A stretch of 7,599 nucleotides of DNA from Bacteroidales bacterium (GCA_017560705.1 JAFZEK010000177.1:1-7599); one strand, 5' to 3'; shown: positions 1 through 6,281, numbered from the stretch's first letter. Notes: generated by a model not told the origin, from the sequence alone. Program-made: numbers and translations.

Positions 1-1680
1 TATTTGAGAGGTGAATGTAAATATAGAATCAAGGACTATGCTGAAGCAAAAGTGGACTTGAATAAATTCGTAAAACACTATCAATCCAACGAAAGTGGAT
101 ATTACAAACAAGCACTTTATACATTGGGATATACTCAAATGAAACTTAAAGAGTACAAGCAATCTACGCTTACATTTACAGAGTTTTTGTTGAACACCGA
201 ATACGAAGAAGACAAGCAATGGATAAATGATGTAAACATACGTATAGCAGATAACTATTTTATCCAAAAAAGCTATAAAGATGCGATAGCATTCTACAAT
301 AAAGCCATAGATGCTAATGCAGATAATGCCGACTATGCAATGTATCAGAAAGGTTTGTCGTATGGTGCATTGTGCTTATATCAAAACAAGATAGACTGTA
401 TGAATATGTTGATGTCTCGCTATCCTAAGTCCGACTATGTTTTGACCTCAAACTTTGAGATAGCCAACACATTCTTATTGAATGATGAACAAGAGTTGGC
501 ATTGAAATTCTACACTGTGTTTATCAACAAGTATCCTAATAGTTCCTACACAAAAGAAGCATTGCTAAAGATAGGGATAATAAACTATAATTTATCTAGA
601 GATAAAGAGGCATTAGATGCACTAGATAAGGTGCTTAAAGAATACCCGGGAACAGCCGAAAGCAGGGATGCACTGTTGACAATAAAGAATATATATTTGA
701 ACCAAAACAGAGTGGATGAATACTTTAACTATGTGAAGCAGAACACCAAAGTAGCAATATCCAATGTAGAACAAGATTCTATAATGTTCACCACAGCAGA
801 AGCACGTTATATGGAAGGTGATTGTCAAACAGCTATACCATCGTTTGAAAGTTATTTATCCAAATTCCCTAATGGATTATTCTCGCTTACAGCTAATTAT
901 TATTTAGCTGATTGCCATATGAGGTCGGGTAGTATGTGGAAAGCGTTGCCTTACTATGAATATGTAGCAAAACAATCAAAATCGCAATACACAGAGGTTG
1001 CTCTACTGAACGTAGCAAATATATCCTACAATATAAAGAACTATAAAAAGTCCAACGACTACTTCAAAAAGTTGGCAGCCGTAAGCGAAATAGAGTCAAA
1101 CATACTTCACGCAAATATAGGAATAATGAGAACGTGGTATTTACAACAAGATTATTTGAATACCATAGAGAGTGCTACAACATTGTTACAACACGATAAA
1201 CTTACAATAGATATATCGGAAGAAGCCCATTATATGATAGCTACATCTTATTATCACCTAGGCGATACAGCAGCTGCAAGGCTTGCTTTTGAACCTATGA
1301 AACTGTCCAATAATGGTGCCTACGTAGGCGAGGCTTACTACAGAGAAGCTGAAGCTCACTACCAACGAAAAGATATGAAACGAGCAGAACAGGTGATAGA
1401 AACAATAGCAGCTAGCCCTGTAAGTGATTATTGGTTGGCAAAGTCGTTCATTCTTTGGGCTGATATTTATTACTCCGAAGGTAATAGATTGCAAGCAAAA
1501 CAAACCTTGCAAAGTATAATAGAAAACTACGACGGAGAAGACTTGGTGGCTGAAGCTACAAAGAAATATGAAGCTATAGAGAGCGAAGAAAAGAACGAAA
1601 AAGAAGCTCAAGAAAAAGAAATACAAGAAATGAAAGATAAAGATAATGAAATAAATATTTCTACATCTACAGTTAAGTAA
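1..1680 (+). CDS. TPR-repeat protein, 5'-truncated by the window edge
   Basis: The frame is open from base 1 (first codon TAT) to TAA at 1678, so 559 C-terminal residues are visible and the true start lies upstream. The protein is built of consecutive helical repeats of about 34-40 residues of the BamD/CpoB (YbgF)-like TPR kind. Signatures include 'NKYPNSSYTKEALLKIG', 'KEYPGTAESRDALL' and 'SKFPNGLFSLTANYYLADC', with recurring A-x-x-Y/F-x-x-x-A patterns. Near the C terminus, 'FILWADIYYSEGNRLQAKQ' resembles the conserved end of large Bacteroidota TPR proteins. The last roughly 35 residues are a highly charged Glu/Lys tail. TPR solenoids are protein-binding scaffolds; a periplasmic or envelope location is inferred from the barrel gene 23 bases downstream, because the signal peptide, if present, is outside the window. 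No catalytic motif is seen. The family call is solid; the precise function is unknown. Confidence 0.88.
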   Translation, partial: YLRGECKYRIKDYAEAKVDLNKFVKHYQSNESGYYKQALYTLGYTQMKLKEYKQSTLTFTEFLLNTEYEEDKQWINDVNIRIADNYFIQKSYKDAIAFYNKAIDANADNADYAMYQKGLSYGALCLYQNKIDCMNMLMSRYPKSDYVLTSNFEIANTFLLNDEQELALKFYTVFINKYPNSSYTKEALLKIGIINYNLSRDKEALDALDKVLKEYPGTAESRDALLTIKNIYLNQNRVDEYFNYVKQNTKVAISNVEQDSIMFTTAEARYMEGDCQTAIPSFESYLSKFPNGLFSLTANYYLADCHMRSGSMWKALPYYEYVAKQSKSQYTEVALLNVANISYNIKNYKKSNDYFKKLAAVSEIESNILHANIGIMRTWYLQQDYLNTIESATTLLQHDKLTIDISEEAHYMIATSYYHLGDTAAARLAFEPMKLSNNGAYVGEAYYREAEAHYQRKDMKRAEQVIETIAASPVSDYWLAKSFILWADIYYSEGNRLQAKQTLQSIIENYDGEDLVAEATKKYEAIESEEKNEKEAQEKEIQEMKDKDNEINISTSTVK

Positions 1681-1703
1681 CTTATGTTTTTTTTGAACAC
1701 AAA

Positions 1704-3482
1704 ATGGAAGATAATATGAAACTGATAAGTAGGTATAAAAAGATATATTTAAAGAGTATTGTTTTGGGTGTTGGATTGTTAGTTACAAATGTATTGTGTG
1801 CACAAAACGACACCGAGGTATATAGTGAAAAGGTGATAGTGACAAGCAGCTATCAGCCCGAATTGCAAGTTCACGAAAAAATCAACACCTCGCCAGTAAT
1901 AACTGATACAACGAAGATAAAAACAAATTTCAAATACAGTATTTATCCGAATCGGATTTACTCTTTATTTAAGCCAGAGGTGATAAAAGCGGCTCGCTTA
2001 GTAGGAGAGCCTACCACGAAGCTATATGGTAGTTATTTCCGCCTAGGTATGGGAACTTATATGAGCCCTCTAGCCGACGTATATATCAACTCTAAACGTA
2101 GCGAGACATTGAACTATACTGCACGTGTGTATCACAATTCTTCGTGGTGGTCGTTAGAAGATTATGGCGATAATCATTTTTCAAACACTACAGTGGATTT
2201 GTTTGGAAAAAGAATGTGGAAAGATAAAGTGCTTTCGGCTAACTTGTTTTATCACAACAACTATCATTTGTACTATGGTTTTACCGATTCTACTTGGAGC
2301 AGAGTATATCCTGAAACAGAAAGAACAGATTTAAAAAATAGCGACTATTCGCAAGTATATAACTACTTTGGAGCTAATGTAGATTTTAGAAAAACTACAT
2401 TGACCGATAAGTTGTACTACTATGCTGCAATGGATTTTACAAATCTTTCCGACCACTATGGTTCCAATGAGCTTTACTTTGGAGCAATTGGTGATATACG
2501 ATATGGGTTTACTTTGTTTGGAAATGATAGAGAGCATTTAGGACTTAAATTATCTTTCGATATTTATGGAAACGACAAGGATACATTGTACCCTTATTCA
2601 TTTGTAGGTCTTGCCGACGATTCATTGCTTTCTTTTAGAACAAATATTTTGAAAGTGAACCCCTATATTATGTTCAAAATGTATGGTTTCGATGTGAATT
2701 TTGGGGTAAACGTAGTATCTTCCTCCGATGCAGAGGTGTTGTTCTTTCCAAGAATATTATTGTCACAAAACTTTTTTGATGGATTATTATGTTTGAAGGC
2801 TGGAGTTTTTGGCGATGTGTACAGAAATACCTGGCAAAGTTTAAGAACTGAAAACCCTTATATAGCACCAGGAGTGGATATTGAGAATATGGTATACTCC
2901 AAATTCTATTTAAATGCCGACCTCTCTGTGGCTAATAATTTGGATATTGGTTTGGGATTGACTTATCAAACAATGGAGAATGCTCCGCTGTTTATGATAG
3001 ACACAATGTATAGGCTTCATAATGTGTATAAACCTATATATGAAGATTATTCCGTTTTCCAAATAGGAGCAAATGCAAGCTATAAATTCAATGAAAAATT
3101 TGAATTTGGTTTTTCGGCAAATTATTACGACTACAAATTAGACACTGATGCCGAAATAGAAAAAATACTATATAAACCTAATTATGATTTGAATATACAC
3201 ACTTCCTACTGGTATAACGATAAAATAAAAGTAGCATTGAATGCTGTAATTTTAGGTAAAATGCAAGGCTTAAATATTGATGAGAATGGAGCTTTGGCCT
3301 ACGAAGAAATGGATATGAGATATGGAATAGATTTGAAAGCTGAATATAGACATACTAATGCGTTGTCGTTCTTTGCAATGTTTGATAATGTTGCGTTTCA
3401 ACGATATTTCTATTGGACCAATTATCCATCGCAGAAGTTTAGATTTATGGTTGGGCTAACATATACTTTGCCAACGTTATAG
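1704..3482 (+). CDS. Outer-membrane beta-barrel protein (TonB-dependent receptor-like), partner of the TPR gene
   Basis: The longest reading is 592 residues from ATG 1704. ATG 1716 (Met5, 'MKLISRYKK') is an equally good start and gives a more typical signal peptide. Residues 5-33 form a basic N terminus, a hydrophobic core (IVLGVGLLVTNVL) and a cleavage site 'LCA|QND'. Gln at +1 is the known Bacteroidota preference for signal peptidase I substrates. Cys32 is preceded by Leu, so this is not a lipobox. After a short conserved-looking stretch ('VIVTSSYQPELQVHEK'), from about residue 100 the chain is rich in alternating aromatic/polar beta-strand segments with polar turns, ending in 'FRFMVGLTYTLPTL'. 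No TonB plug domain is evident, so it is not a typical full-length SusC/TonB receptor, though relatives are often labelled TonB-dependent receptor. It lies 23 bases after the TPR stop with no terminator between, so the pair is probably co-transcribed. The barrel call is good; substrate and role are unknown. Confidence 0.8.
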   Translation: MEDNMKLISRYKKIYLKSIVLGVGLLVTNVLCAQNDTEVYSEKVIVTSSYQPELQVHEKINTSPVITDTTKIKTNFKYSIYPNRIYSLFKPEVIKAARLVGEPTTKLYGSYFRLGMGTYMSPLADVYINSKRSETLNYTARVYHNSSWWSLEDYGDNHFSNTTVDLFGKRMWKDKVLSANLFYHNNYHLYYGFTDSTWSRVYPETERTDLKNSDYSQVYNYFGANVDFRKTTLTDKLYYYAAMDFTNLSDHYGSNELYFGAIGDIRYGFTLFGNDREHLGLKLSFDIYGNDKDTLYPYSFVGLADDSLLSFRTNILKVNPYIMFKMYGFDVNFGVNVVSSSDAEVLFFPRILLSQNFFDGLLCLKAGVFGDVYRNTWQSLRTENPYIAPGVDIENMVYSKFYLNADLSVANNLDIGLGLTYQTMENAPLFMIDTMYRLHNVYKPIYEDYSVFQIGANASYKFNEKFEFGFSANYYDYKLDTDAEIEKILYKPNYDLNIHTSYWYNDKIKVALNAVILGKMQGLNIDENGALAYEEMDMRYGIDLKAEYRHTNALSFFAMFDNVAFQRYFYWTNYPSQKFRFMVGLTYTLPTL

Positions 3483-3504
3483 CAGAAAGGATTAAAAGAG
3501 CATT

Positions 3505-3544
3505 AGCACTAAAAAACGGTTGATGGATAAGAGGTGCTTTTTTT
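3505..3544 (+). terminator. Possible intrinsic terminator after the barrel gene
   Basis: AGCAC (3505-3509) can pair with GTGCT (3534-3538), and seven T (3538-3544) follow at once. The position, 22 bases after the stop codon, suits the end of the TPR-barrel operon. The stem is only five pairs with a 24-base loop, so the fold is weak and the call is tentative. Confidence 0.4.
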
Positions 3545-3656
3545 CATCCCCGATGGTGATAAAAATACATCACGTAGAAAAAATATTTTCATCCCCGATG
3601 CGGTGTTATCTACATCCCGATGAAAAAAAACTACATCCGCAAGACTACATCATAAT
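3545..3656. repeat. Degenerate tandem repeat, 22-23 bp period (CATCCCCGATG core)
   Basis: Units start with CATC at 3545, 3568, 3590, 3613 and 3634, spaced 23, 22, 23 and 21 bases. A further CATC at 3648 is off-phase. Cores are CATCCCCGATG (units 1 and 3, identical), CATCACGTAGA (unit 2), CATCCCGATGA (unit 4) and CATCCGCAAGA (unit 5). The best cores are themselves inverted repeats (CATC...GATG). Units 1 and 3 share a GGTGxTA-like tail, while units 2 and 4 share a GAAAAAA-like tail, so there is a 44-45 base dimer on top of the 22-base period. The role is unknown: a mobile-repeat remnant, phased protein-binding sites, or decay of a simple tandem array. Confidence 0.65.
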
Positions 3657-3671
3657 AATACCCGGGTATTA
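3656..3671. repeat. Perfect 16-bp palindrome TAATACCCGGGTATTA
   Basis: The 16 bases equal their own reverse complement, with a CCCGGG centre that stands out in AT-rich surroundings. The palindrome overlaps the first of two GGTATTAAT direct repeats (3665-3673 and 3687-3695), which are 22 bases apart. It could be an operator for a dimeric regulator, but no regulator gene is in the window and the site is about 305 bases upstream of the ribBA start. Confidence 0.5.
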
Positions 3672-3900
3672 ATGTGGCGGTAGTATGGTATTAATTCATT
3701 TATACCTAGGTGTGGAGTAGAGGGTGCTGTGGGTGGTATTTATTTTTGTAGTATAATGCCTAATTTAATGTATGCTGTATTTATTGCATTTCTTGAGGTG
3801 TTATCTTTTCTTTTTCAGTAAACTAATATACGAAAAAAGAAAGAAATAGACACTAAGAAAACCTTGAAACTATACACAATTGGAGGTTTGTAGATAAGTA

Positions 3901-3935
3901 TTTGTCCAATAATCTTTAAAAAAATAGTATCTTTG
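3901..3935 (+). promoter_or_regulatory. Bacteroidota-type promoter for ribBA
   Basis: TATCTTTG (3928-3935) fits the phylum's -7 consensus TAnnTTTG exactly, and TTTG (3901-3904) is a candidate -33 element. The 23-base spacer is a little longer than usual. Transcription would start near 3940, giving a leader of about 35 bases before ATG 3976, too short for an FMN riboswitch. Confidence 0.65.
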
Positions 3936-3975
3936 CAACTAGAAATAGAACTAATATATATTACTTAATATTTGT

Positions 3976-4803
3976 ATGGATTTGAAATTAAACACTATAG
4001 AAGAAGCTATTGCTGATATAAAAGAAGGAAAATTTGTTATTGTTGTGGATGATGAAGACCGTGAGAATGAGGGCGACTTTATTATTGCGGCAGAAAAAGT
4101 TACTCCCGAGAAGATAAATTTTATGATGAAAAACGGAAGGGGAGTACTTTGTGCACCAATAACAGAAGACCGTTGTAGAGAATTGAATTTGGAAATGCAA
4201 GTTCAAGATAATACATCATTGCTAGGTACACCTTTCACTATTACAGTGGATTTGCTAGGCAATGGATGTACAACAGGCGTTTCCATGTATGATAGAGCTG
4301 CCACAATAAAGGCATTAGCCGACCCCAACACAAAGCCGGAAGATTTGGGTCGTCCAGGACACATCAACCCTCTAAGAGCTAGAAATGGTGGTGTGTTAGT
4401 GCGTGCAGGACACACTGAAGCTGCTGTAGATTTGGCAAGATTAGCAGGATTGTATCCAGCAGGAGCTTTGATAGAAATTATTAATGAAGACGGAACTATG
4501 GCTCGCTTGCCTCAGCTAATGGAAGTTGCAGCTAAGTTTGGTATAAAAATAATAACTATAAAGGATTTAATAGCCTACCGAGTTTATAATGAAACTCTGA
4601 TACGTAAAGAACAAGAAGTGTTTTTGCCAACAGAATGGGGCAATTTCCAACTTGTGGCTTACACCCAATTAAACAACAATGCAACACACATGGTGCTTAA
4701 AAAAGGCGATTGGGAAGAGGGCGAACCTGTGCTAGTAAGAGTACACTCTTCTTGTGCTACTGGCGACATCTTTGGTTCTTGCAAATGTGACTGTGGAACA
4801 TAA
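3976..4803 (+). CDS. ribBA: ribBA 5' part: DHBP synthase domain plus start of GTP cyclohydrolase II, ended by in-frame TAA
   Basis: RibBA makes both riboflavin precursors. Its N-terminal RibB domain converts ribulose 5-phosphate to 3,4-dihydroxy-2-butanone 4-phosphate, and its C-terminal RibA domain opens GTP. The RibB domain (about residues 1-205) looks intact, with '[10 protein letters not shown]' (25-34, acidic metal/substrate loop), '[13 protein letters not shown]' (from 99), '[11 protein letters not shown]', 'GHTEA' (145-149, family metal-binding His) and '[12 protein letters not shown]'. The RibA domain begins near 216 ('[10 protein letters not shown]') and includes the zinc ligands Cys260, Cys271 and Cys273 in 'SSCATGD...CKCDCG'. 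Translation then meets TAA at codon 276, exactly where relatives read Gln (CDCG-x-Q-L); CAA to TAA is a single change. Downstream sequence continues in the same frame to a normal end, for a restored total of 402 residues, usual for RibBA. RibB activity may survive; RibA activity would be lost without readthrough. A sequencing error is possible. Confidence 0.88.
   Translation: MDLKLNTIEEAIADIKEGKFVIVVDDEDRENEGDFIIAAEKVTPEKINFMMKNGRGVLCAPITEDRCRELNLEMQVQDNTSLLGTPFTITVDLLGNGCTTGVSMYDRAATIKALADPNTKPEDLGRPGHINPLRARNGGVLVRAGHTEAAVDLARLAGLYPAGALIEIINEDGTMARLPQLMEVAAKFGIKIITIKDLIAYRVYNETLIRKEQEVFLPTEWGNFQLVAYTQLNNNATHMVLKKGDWEEGEPVLVRVHSSCATGDIFGSCKCDCGT
4801..4803 (+). other. Premature in-frame TAA within ribBA (expected Gln codon)
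   Basis: The codons read TGT GGA ACA TAA CTT CAC CAA, that is C-G-T-stop-L-H-Q. In GTP cyclohydrolase II the residue before this Leu is Gln (E. coli has CDCGFQL). There is no frameshift, as both flanks are in one frame. TAA also ends four other genes here (1678, 5182, 5671, 5984), so the genetic code is not reassigned. The base after the stop is C, a context known to weaken termination in some bacteria, so low readthrough is conceivable but unproven. Confidence 0.85.
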
Positions 4804-5184
4804 CTTCACCAAGCTATGCAAGAAATAGAAAAAGAAGGAAAAGGTCTTGTGGTGTATATGAGTCAAGAAGGAAGAGGCATAGGCTTGATAAACAAGCTCA
4901 GAGCTTATCACTTGCAAGAGCAAGGCTATGACACAGTGGAAGCAAACTTGAAATTGGGCTTCAAAGCAGATGAGCGTGATTATGGTATAGGAGCTCAAAT
5001 CTTGCGAGACCAAAAGGTTACAAAAATGAGACTAATGACTAACAATCCAGTGAAACGCAAGGGATTAGAAGGTTATGGATTGGAAATTATAGATACTGTT
5101 CCTATTGTTATAGAACCGAACAAATATAATGAAAAATATTTGAAGACTAAACAAGATAGAATGGGTCATAATTTAGATTTATAA
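4804..5184 (+). pseudogene. ribBA: ribBA 3' part: remainder of the GTP cyclohydrolase II domain
   Basis: This is the in-frame continuation of ribBA after the TAA, 126 residues ending with TAA at 5182. It keeps well-conserved RibA motifs: '[16 protein letters not shown]' (residues 296-311 of the restored protein), 'GYDTVEAN' (317-324), 'KADERDYG' (about 330), 'MTNNPVKR' (354-361) and a typical '[13 protein letters not shown]' end. The only nearby restart is ATG 4816 (codon 281), with no evident ribosome-binding signal. A protein from there would lack all three zinc cysteines, so it should be inactive alone. The absence of further damage over 378 bases suggests a very recent mutation, a sequencing or assembly error, or continuing expression by readthrough. 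Confidence 0.75.
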
Positions 5185-5313
5185 GACGAAAATACTATAG
5201 TTTTAGGCTTTAAAGTTTCTTTTTTGGGATTTTATTTGATAGGATAAAGCTGGGTAATAATCAATGATTTAATACTAGCAGAAATAAAAACTAGAAAAAA
5301 AATAGCAAGAAAA

Positions 5314-5345
5314 GTTCAATAACAAAGAAAATATTAGTAATTTTG
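5314..5345 (+). promoter_or_regulatory. Bacteroidota-type promoter for the coiled-coil/zapA operon
   Basis: TAATTTTG (5338-5345) matches TAnnTTTG exactly. The -33 region is weak (GTTC at 5314-5317, about 20 bases upstream of the -7 box). The predicted start near 5350 leaves a leader of about 30 bases before ATG 5380. It sits in the 195-base gap after ribBA, where I see no convincing terminator hairpin. Confidence 0.6.
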
Positions 5346-5379
5346 CAGAGCGTTTTTAATGTTTTTGATGTAGAGAAAT

Positions 5380-5673
5380 ATGTTTGGTTTTGAAACGACA
5401 TTATCGGGTATAGATTTTAAGGTGCGTAAGCTAATAGAGCGTTGTCATGCTACAGAGCGAGAGATGGTGGAAGAGAAACAGAAGAATCAGGAACTATTAA
5501 AAACCATAGAAGAACAGAAAGAAACAATAAAATCTTTAGAAGAACAAAATAAAATATTAAAACTACGAAATACACTAGAAGCGACTAAAGGAGATTCGGC
5601 GGAAGTGAAGTTGAAGATAAATCAGCTTATAAGAGAGATAGACAGAAGTATAGATTTATTGACTAAGATGTAA
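5380..5673 (+). CDS. Small coiled-coil protein upstream of zapA (ZapB-like candidate)
   Basis: This 97-residue protein is strongly predicted to be helical. Residues about 14-68 form a continuous Glu/Lys/Gln-rich coiled coil with Leu/Ile at heptad spacing ('EEQKETIKSLEEQNKILKL'). The C-terminal segment after Gly71, 'AEVKLKINQLIREIDRSIDLL' (74-94), resembles a motif I recall from small Bacteroidota proteins encoded just before zapA. It has no signal peptide and no membrane segment, so it is probably cytoplasmic. It ends 4 bases before zapA and follows its own promoter, so the two are surely co-transcribed. In E. coli, ZapA binds the short coiled-coil protein ZapB at the Z ring; a similar partnership is inferred here from size, fold and position, not from sequence identity. 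Start ATG 5380 is the only one consistent with the promoter and frame. Confidence 0.8.
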   Translation: MFGFETTLSGIDFKVRKLIERCHATEREMVEEKQKNQELLKTIEEQKETIKSLEEQNKILKLRNTLEATKGDSAEVKLKINQLIREIDRSIDLLTKM

Positions 5674-5677
5674 TGAG

Positions 5678-5986
5678 ATGGATAAATTGTCAGTAACGGT
5701 TTGTATATTGGATCGAAAATATAAACTAACTATTGATCGAAAAGATGAGGCTAGTTTGCGAAAAGCAGCGGAGCTGATAGATAGTCAAGCCAAAGAATAT
5801 GCTAAGGTCTATGGACATCAAGATAATCAAGATTTGTTGTCAATGGTGGCATTAAGCCAAATAACTCAATTGGTTAAGTTGCATGAAGATGCACGATATA
5901 AAGATAAGGAACTCATTCAGAAGCTGTCGGAGATAGATGGTATTCTGTCGGAAGAATTAAATAAAACAGTGAAAGAATGTTGCTAA
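5678..5986 (+). CDS. zapA: Cell division protein ZapA
   Basis: At 102 residues this is the usual ZapA size (E. coli 109). The N-terminal beta-hairpin 'KLSVTVCILDRKYKLTI' (3-19) is followed by the family's helix with 'LRKAAELIDSQAKEY' and then the 'QDLLSMVALSQITQLVKL' helix, with a C-terminal coiled coil that drives dimer/tetramer formation. ZapA binds FtsZ in the cytoplasm and bundles or cross-links protofilaments, stabilising the Z ring. It is the second gene of a two-gene operon with the coiled-coil protein upstream. The structured RNA that follows parallels E. coli, where ssrS lies directly after zapA. The last residues are Cys-Cys, which is unusual but harmless to the call. Confidence 0.9.
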   Translation: MDKLSVTVCILDRKYKLTIDRKDEASLRKAAELIDSQAKEYAKVYGHQDNQDLLSMVALSQITQLVKLHEDARYKDKELIQKLSEIDGILSEELNKTVKECC

Positions 5987-5994
5987 TCTTATAA

Positions 5995-6020
5995 GAAAAC
6001 CGATAAGTTTTATCGTTTTC
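5995..6020 (+). terminator. Hairpin after zapA, possible terminator
   Basis: GAAAA-C-CGATA (5995-6005) pairs with TATCG-TTTTC (6011-6020), with one bulged C (6000) and a five-base loop. It begins 8 bases after the zapA stop. The T-rich arm is part of the stem and there is no further T run after it, so termination may be partial, and the hairpin may instead mark a processing boundary before the downstream RNA. Confidence 0.35.
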
Positions 6021-6033
6021 TGTTAGAAAGATA

Positions 6034-6223
6034 AAGGGTCTGCATTCGCCTAGTCAGTTTGTAAACTCAACAAATATATATTTACAAACCGAGTTAAGCT
6101 CATGGACGGGGAATGTGTTTCTTGAAATAGAATAAGAAACGTGATACAAGATACGTCCGGCACTCAAAACCTTAAGAGACGGAGTTTACCATAACTCTAT
6201 TAGGTGTTTGTAGATCTTTTTTT
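6034..6223 (+). ncRNA. ssrS: 6S RNA (SsrS)-like structured RNA between zapA and rny
   Basis: These roughly 190 bases have no open frame but fold into a long rod. The closing stem is GGTCTGCA (6037-6044) with TGTAGATC (6209-6216), then a TT/TT internal loop, then CGCCTAG (6047-6053) with TTAGGTG (6200-6206). Inside are hairpin GTTTGTAAA/TTTACAAAC (6057-6065/6081-6089), stem GAGTTA/TAACTC (6091-6096/6192-6197), stem GGACG/CGTCC (6104-6108/6154-6158) and apical hairpin GTTTCTT/AAGAAAC (6117-6123/6134-6140). A run of seven T closes it (6217-6223). Length, terminal closing stem, interrupted middle and apical arm suit 6S RNA, which mimics an open promoter and sequesters RNA polymerase holoenzyme. 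Position after zapA matches the E. coli ssrS neighbourhood. The hairpin on the 5' side of the middle differs from the textbook E. coli fold. The structured RNA is near certain; the 6S identity is likely; the ends are approximate. Confidence 0.75.
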
Positions 6224-6248
6224 CAAGATTTCCTGAGGTAGCGTAGGT

Positions 6249-6269
6249 GTTATTTCAAAACAAAATAAC
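6249..6269 (+). promoter_or_regulatory. Hairpin in the rny leader
   Basis: GTTATTT (6249-6255) and AAATAAC (6263-6269) form a perfect seven-pair stem with a seven-base loop, ending 12 bases before the rny ATG. It is AT-rich and has no T run after it, so it is not a terminator. It might affect translation or processing of rny, but could be chance in AT-rich DNA. Confidence 0.3.
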
Positions 6270-6281
6270 AATCGTAATAAT

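Larger units (their letters stand above)
3483..3975. other. Gene-free intergenic stretch
   Basis: No convincing gene lies in these 493 bases. From left to right they hold a possible terminator (3505-3544), a degenerate 22-23 base tandem repeat (3545-about 3656), a perfect 16-base palindrome (3656-3671), two direct copies of GGTATTAAT (3665-3673 and 3687-3695), about 200 bases of AT-rich sequence with no clear structure, and a Bacteroidota-type promoter for ribBA (3901-3935). A 49-codon open frame (3523-3672) covers the repeat; it is discussed under findings and is not called as a gene. I saw no tRNA and no FMN-riboswitch-like fold. Confidence 0.75.

Noticed and set aside
1258..1626. A 122-codon open frame on the - strand, rich in Phe and Ser
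   Set aside because: It is antisense to the Glu/Lys-rich end of the TPR gene, and its composition is the mirror of GAA/AAA codons. No promoter or family motif is seen, and the sense frame is clearly coding.
1785..1806. Lipoprotein signal at the Cys in the barrel protein's leader (NVLCAQ)
   Set aside because: The residue before Cys is Leu, where a lipobox needs Gly, Ala or Ser. Cleavage after Ala before Gln fits signal peptidase I in this phylum.
3545..3656. CRISPR array
   Set aside because: The units are short, degenerate and 21-23 bases from start to start, leaving no room for spacers. No cas gene is nearby.
3602..3806. GGTGTTATCT occurring at 3602-3611 and 3797-3806
   Set aside because: Ten matching bases about 195 apart, with no shared flanks or symmetry, are not enough to call a functional repeat.
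3483..3975. FMN riboswitch upstream of ribBA
   Set aside because: The predicted leader is only about 35 bases, and I see none of the six-stem FMN aptamer structure or its conserved core in the region.
4801..4803. Genome-wide reassignment of TAA to Gln
   Set aside because: TAA ends four other genes in this window at the expected lengths, and no other in-frame TAA occurs within a conserved domain.
4203..5013. Two - strand open frames opposite ribBA
   Set aside because: Both lie opposite well-conserved RibBA motifs and have no recognisable domain. They are shadows of the sense coding frame.
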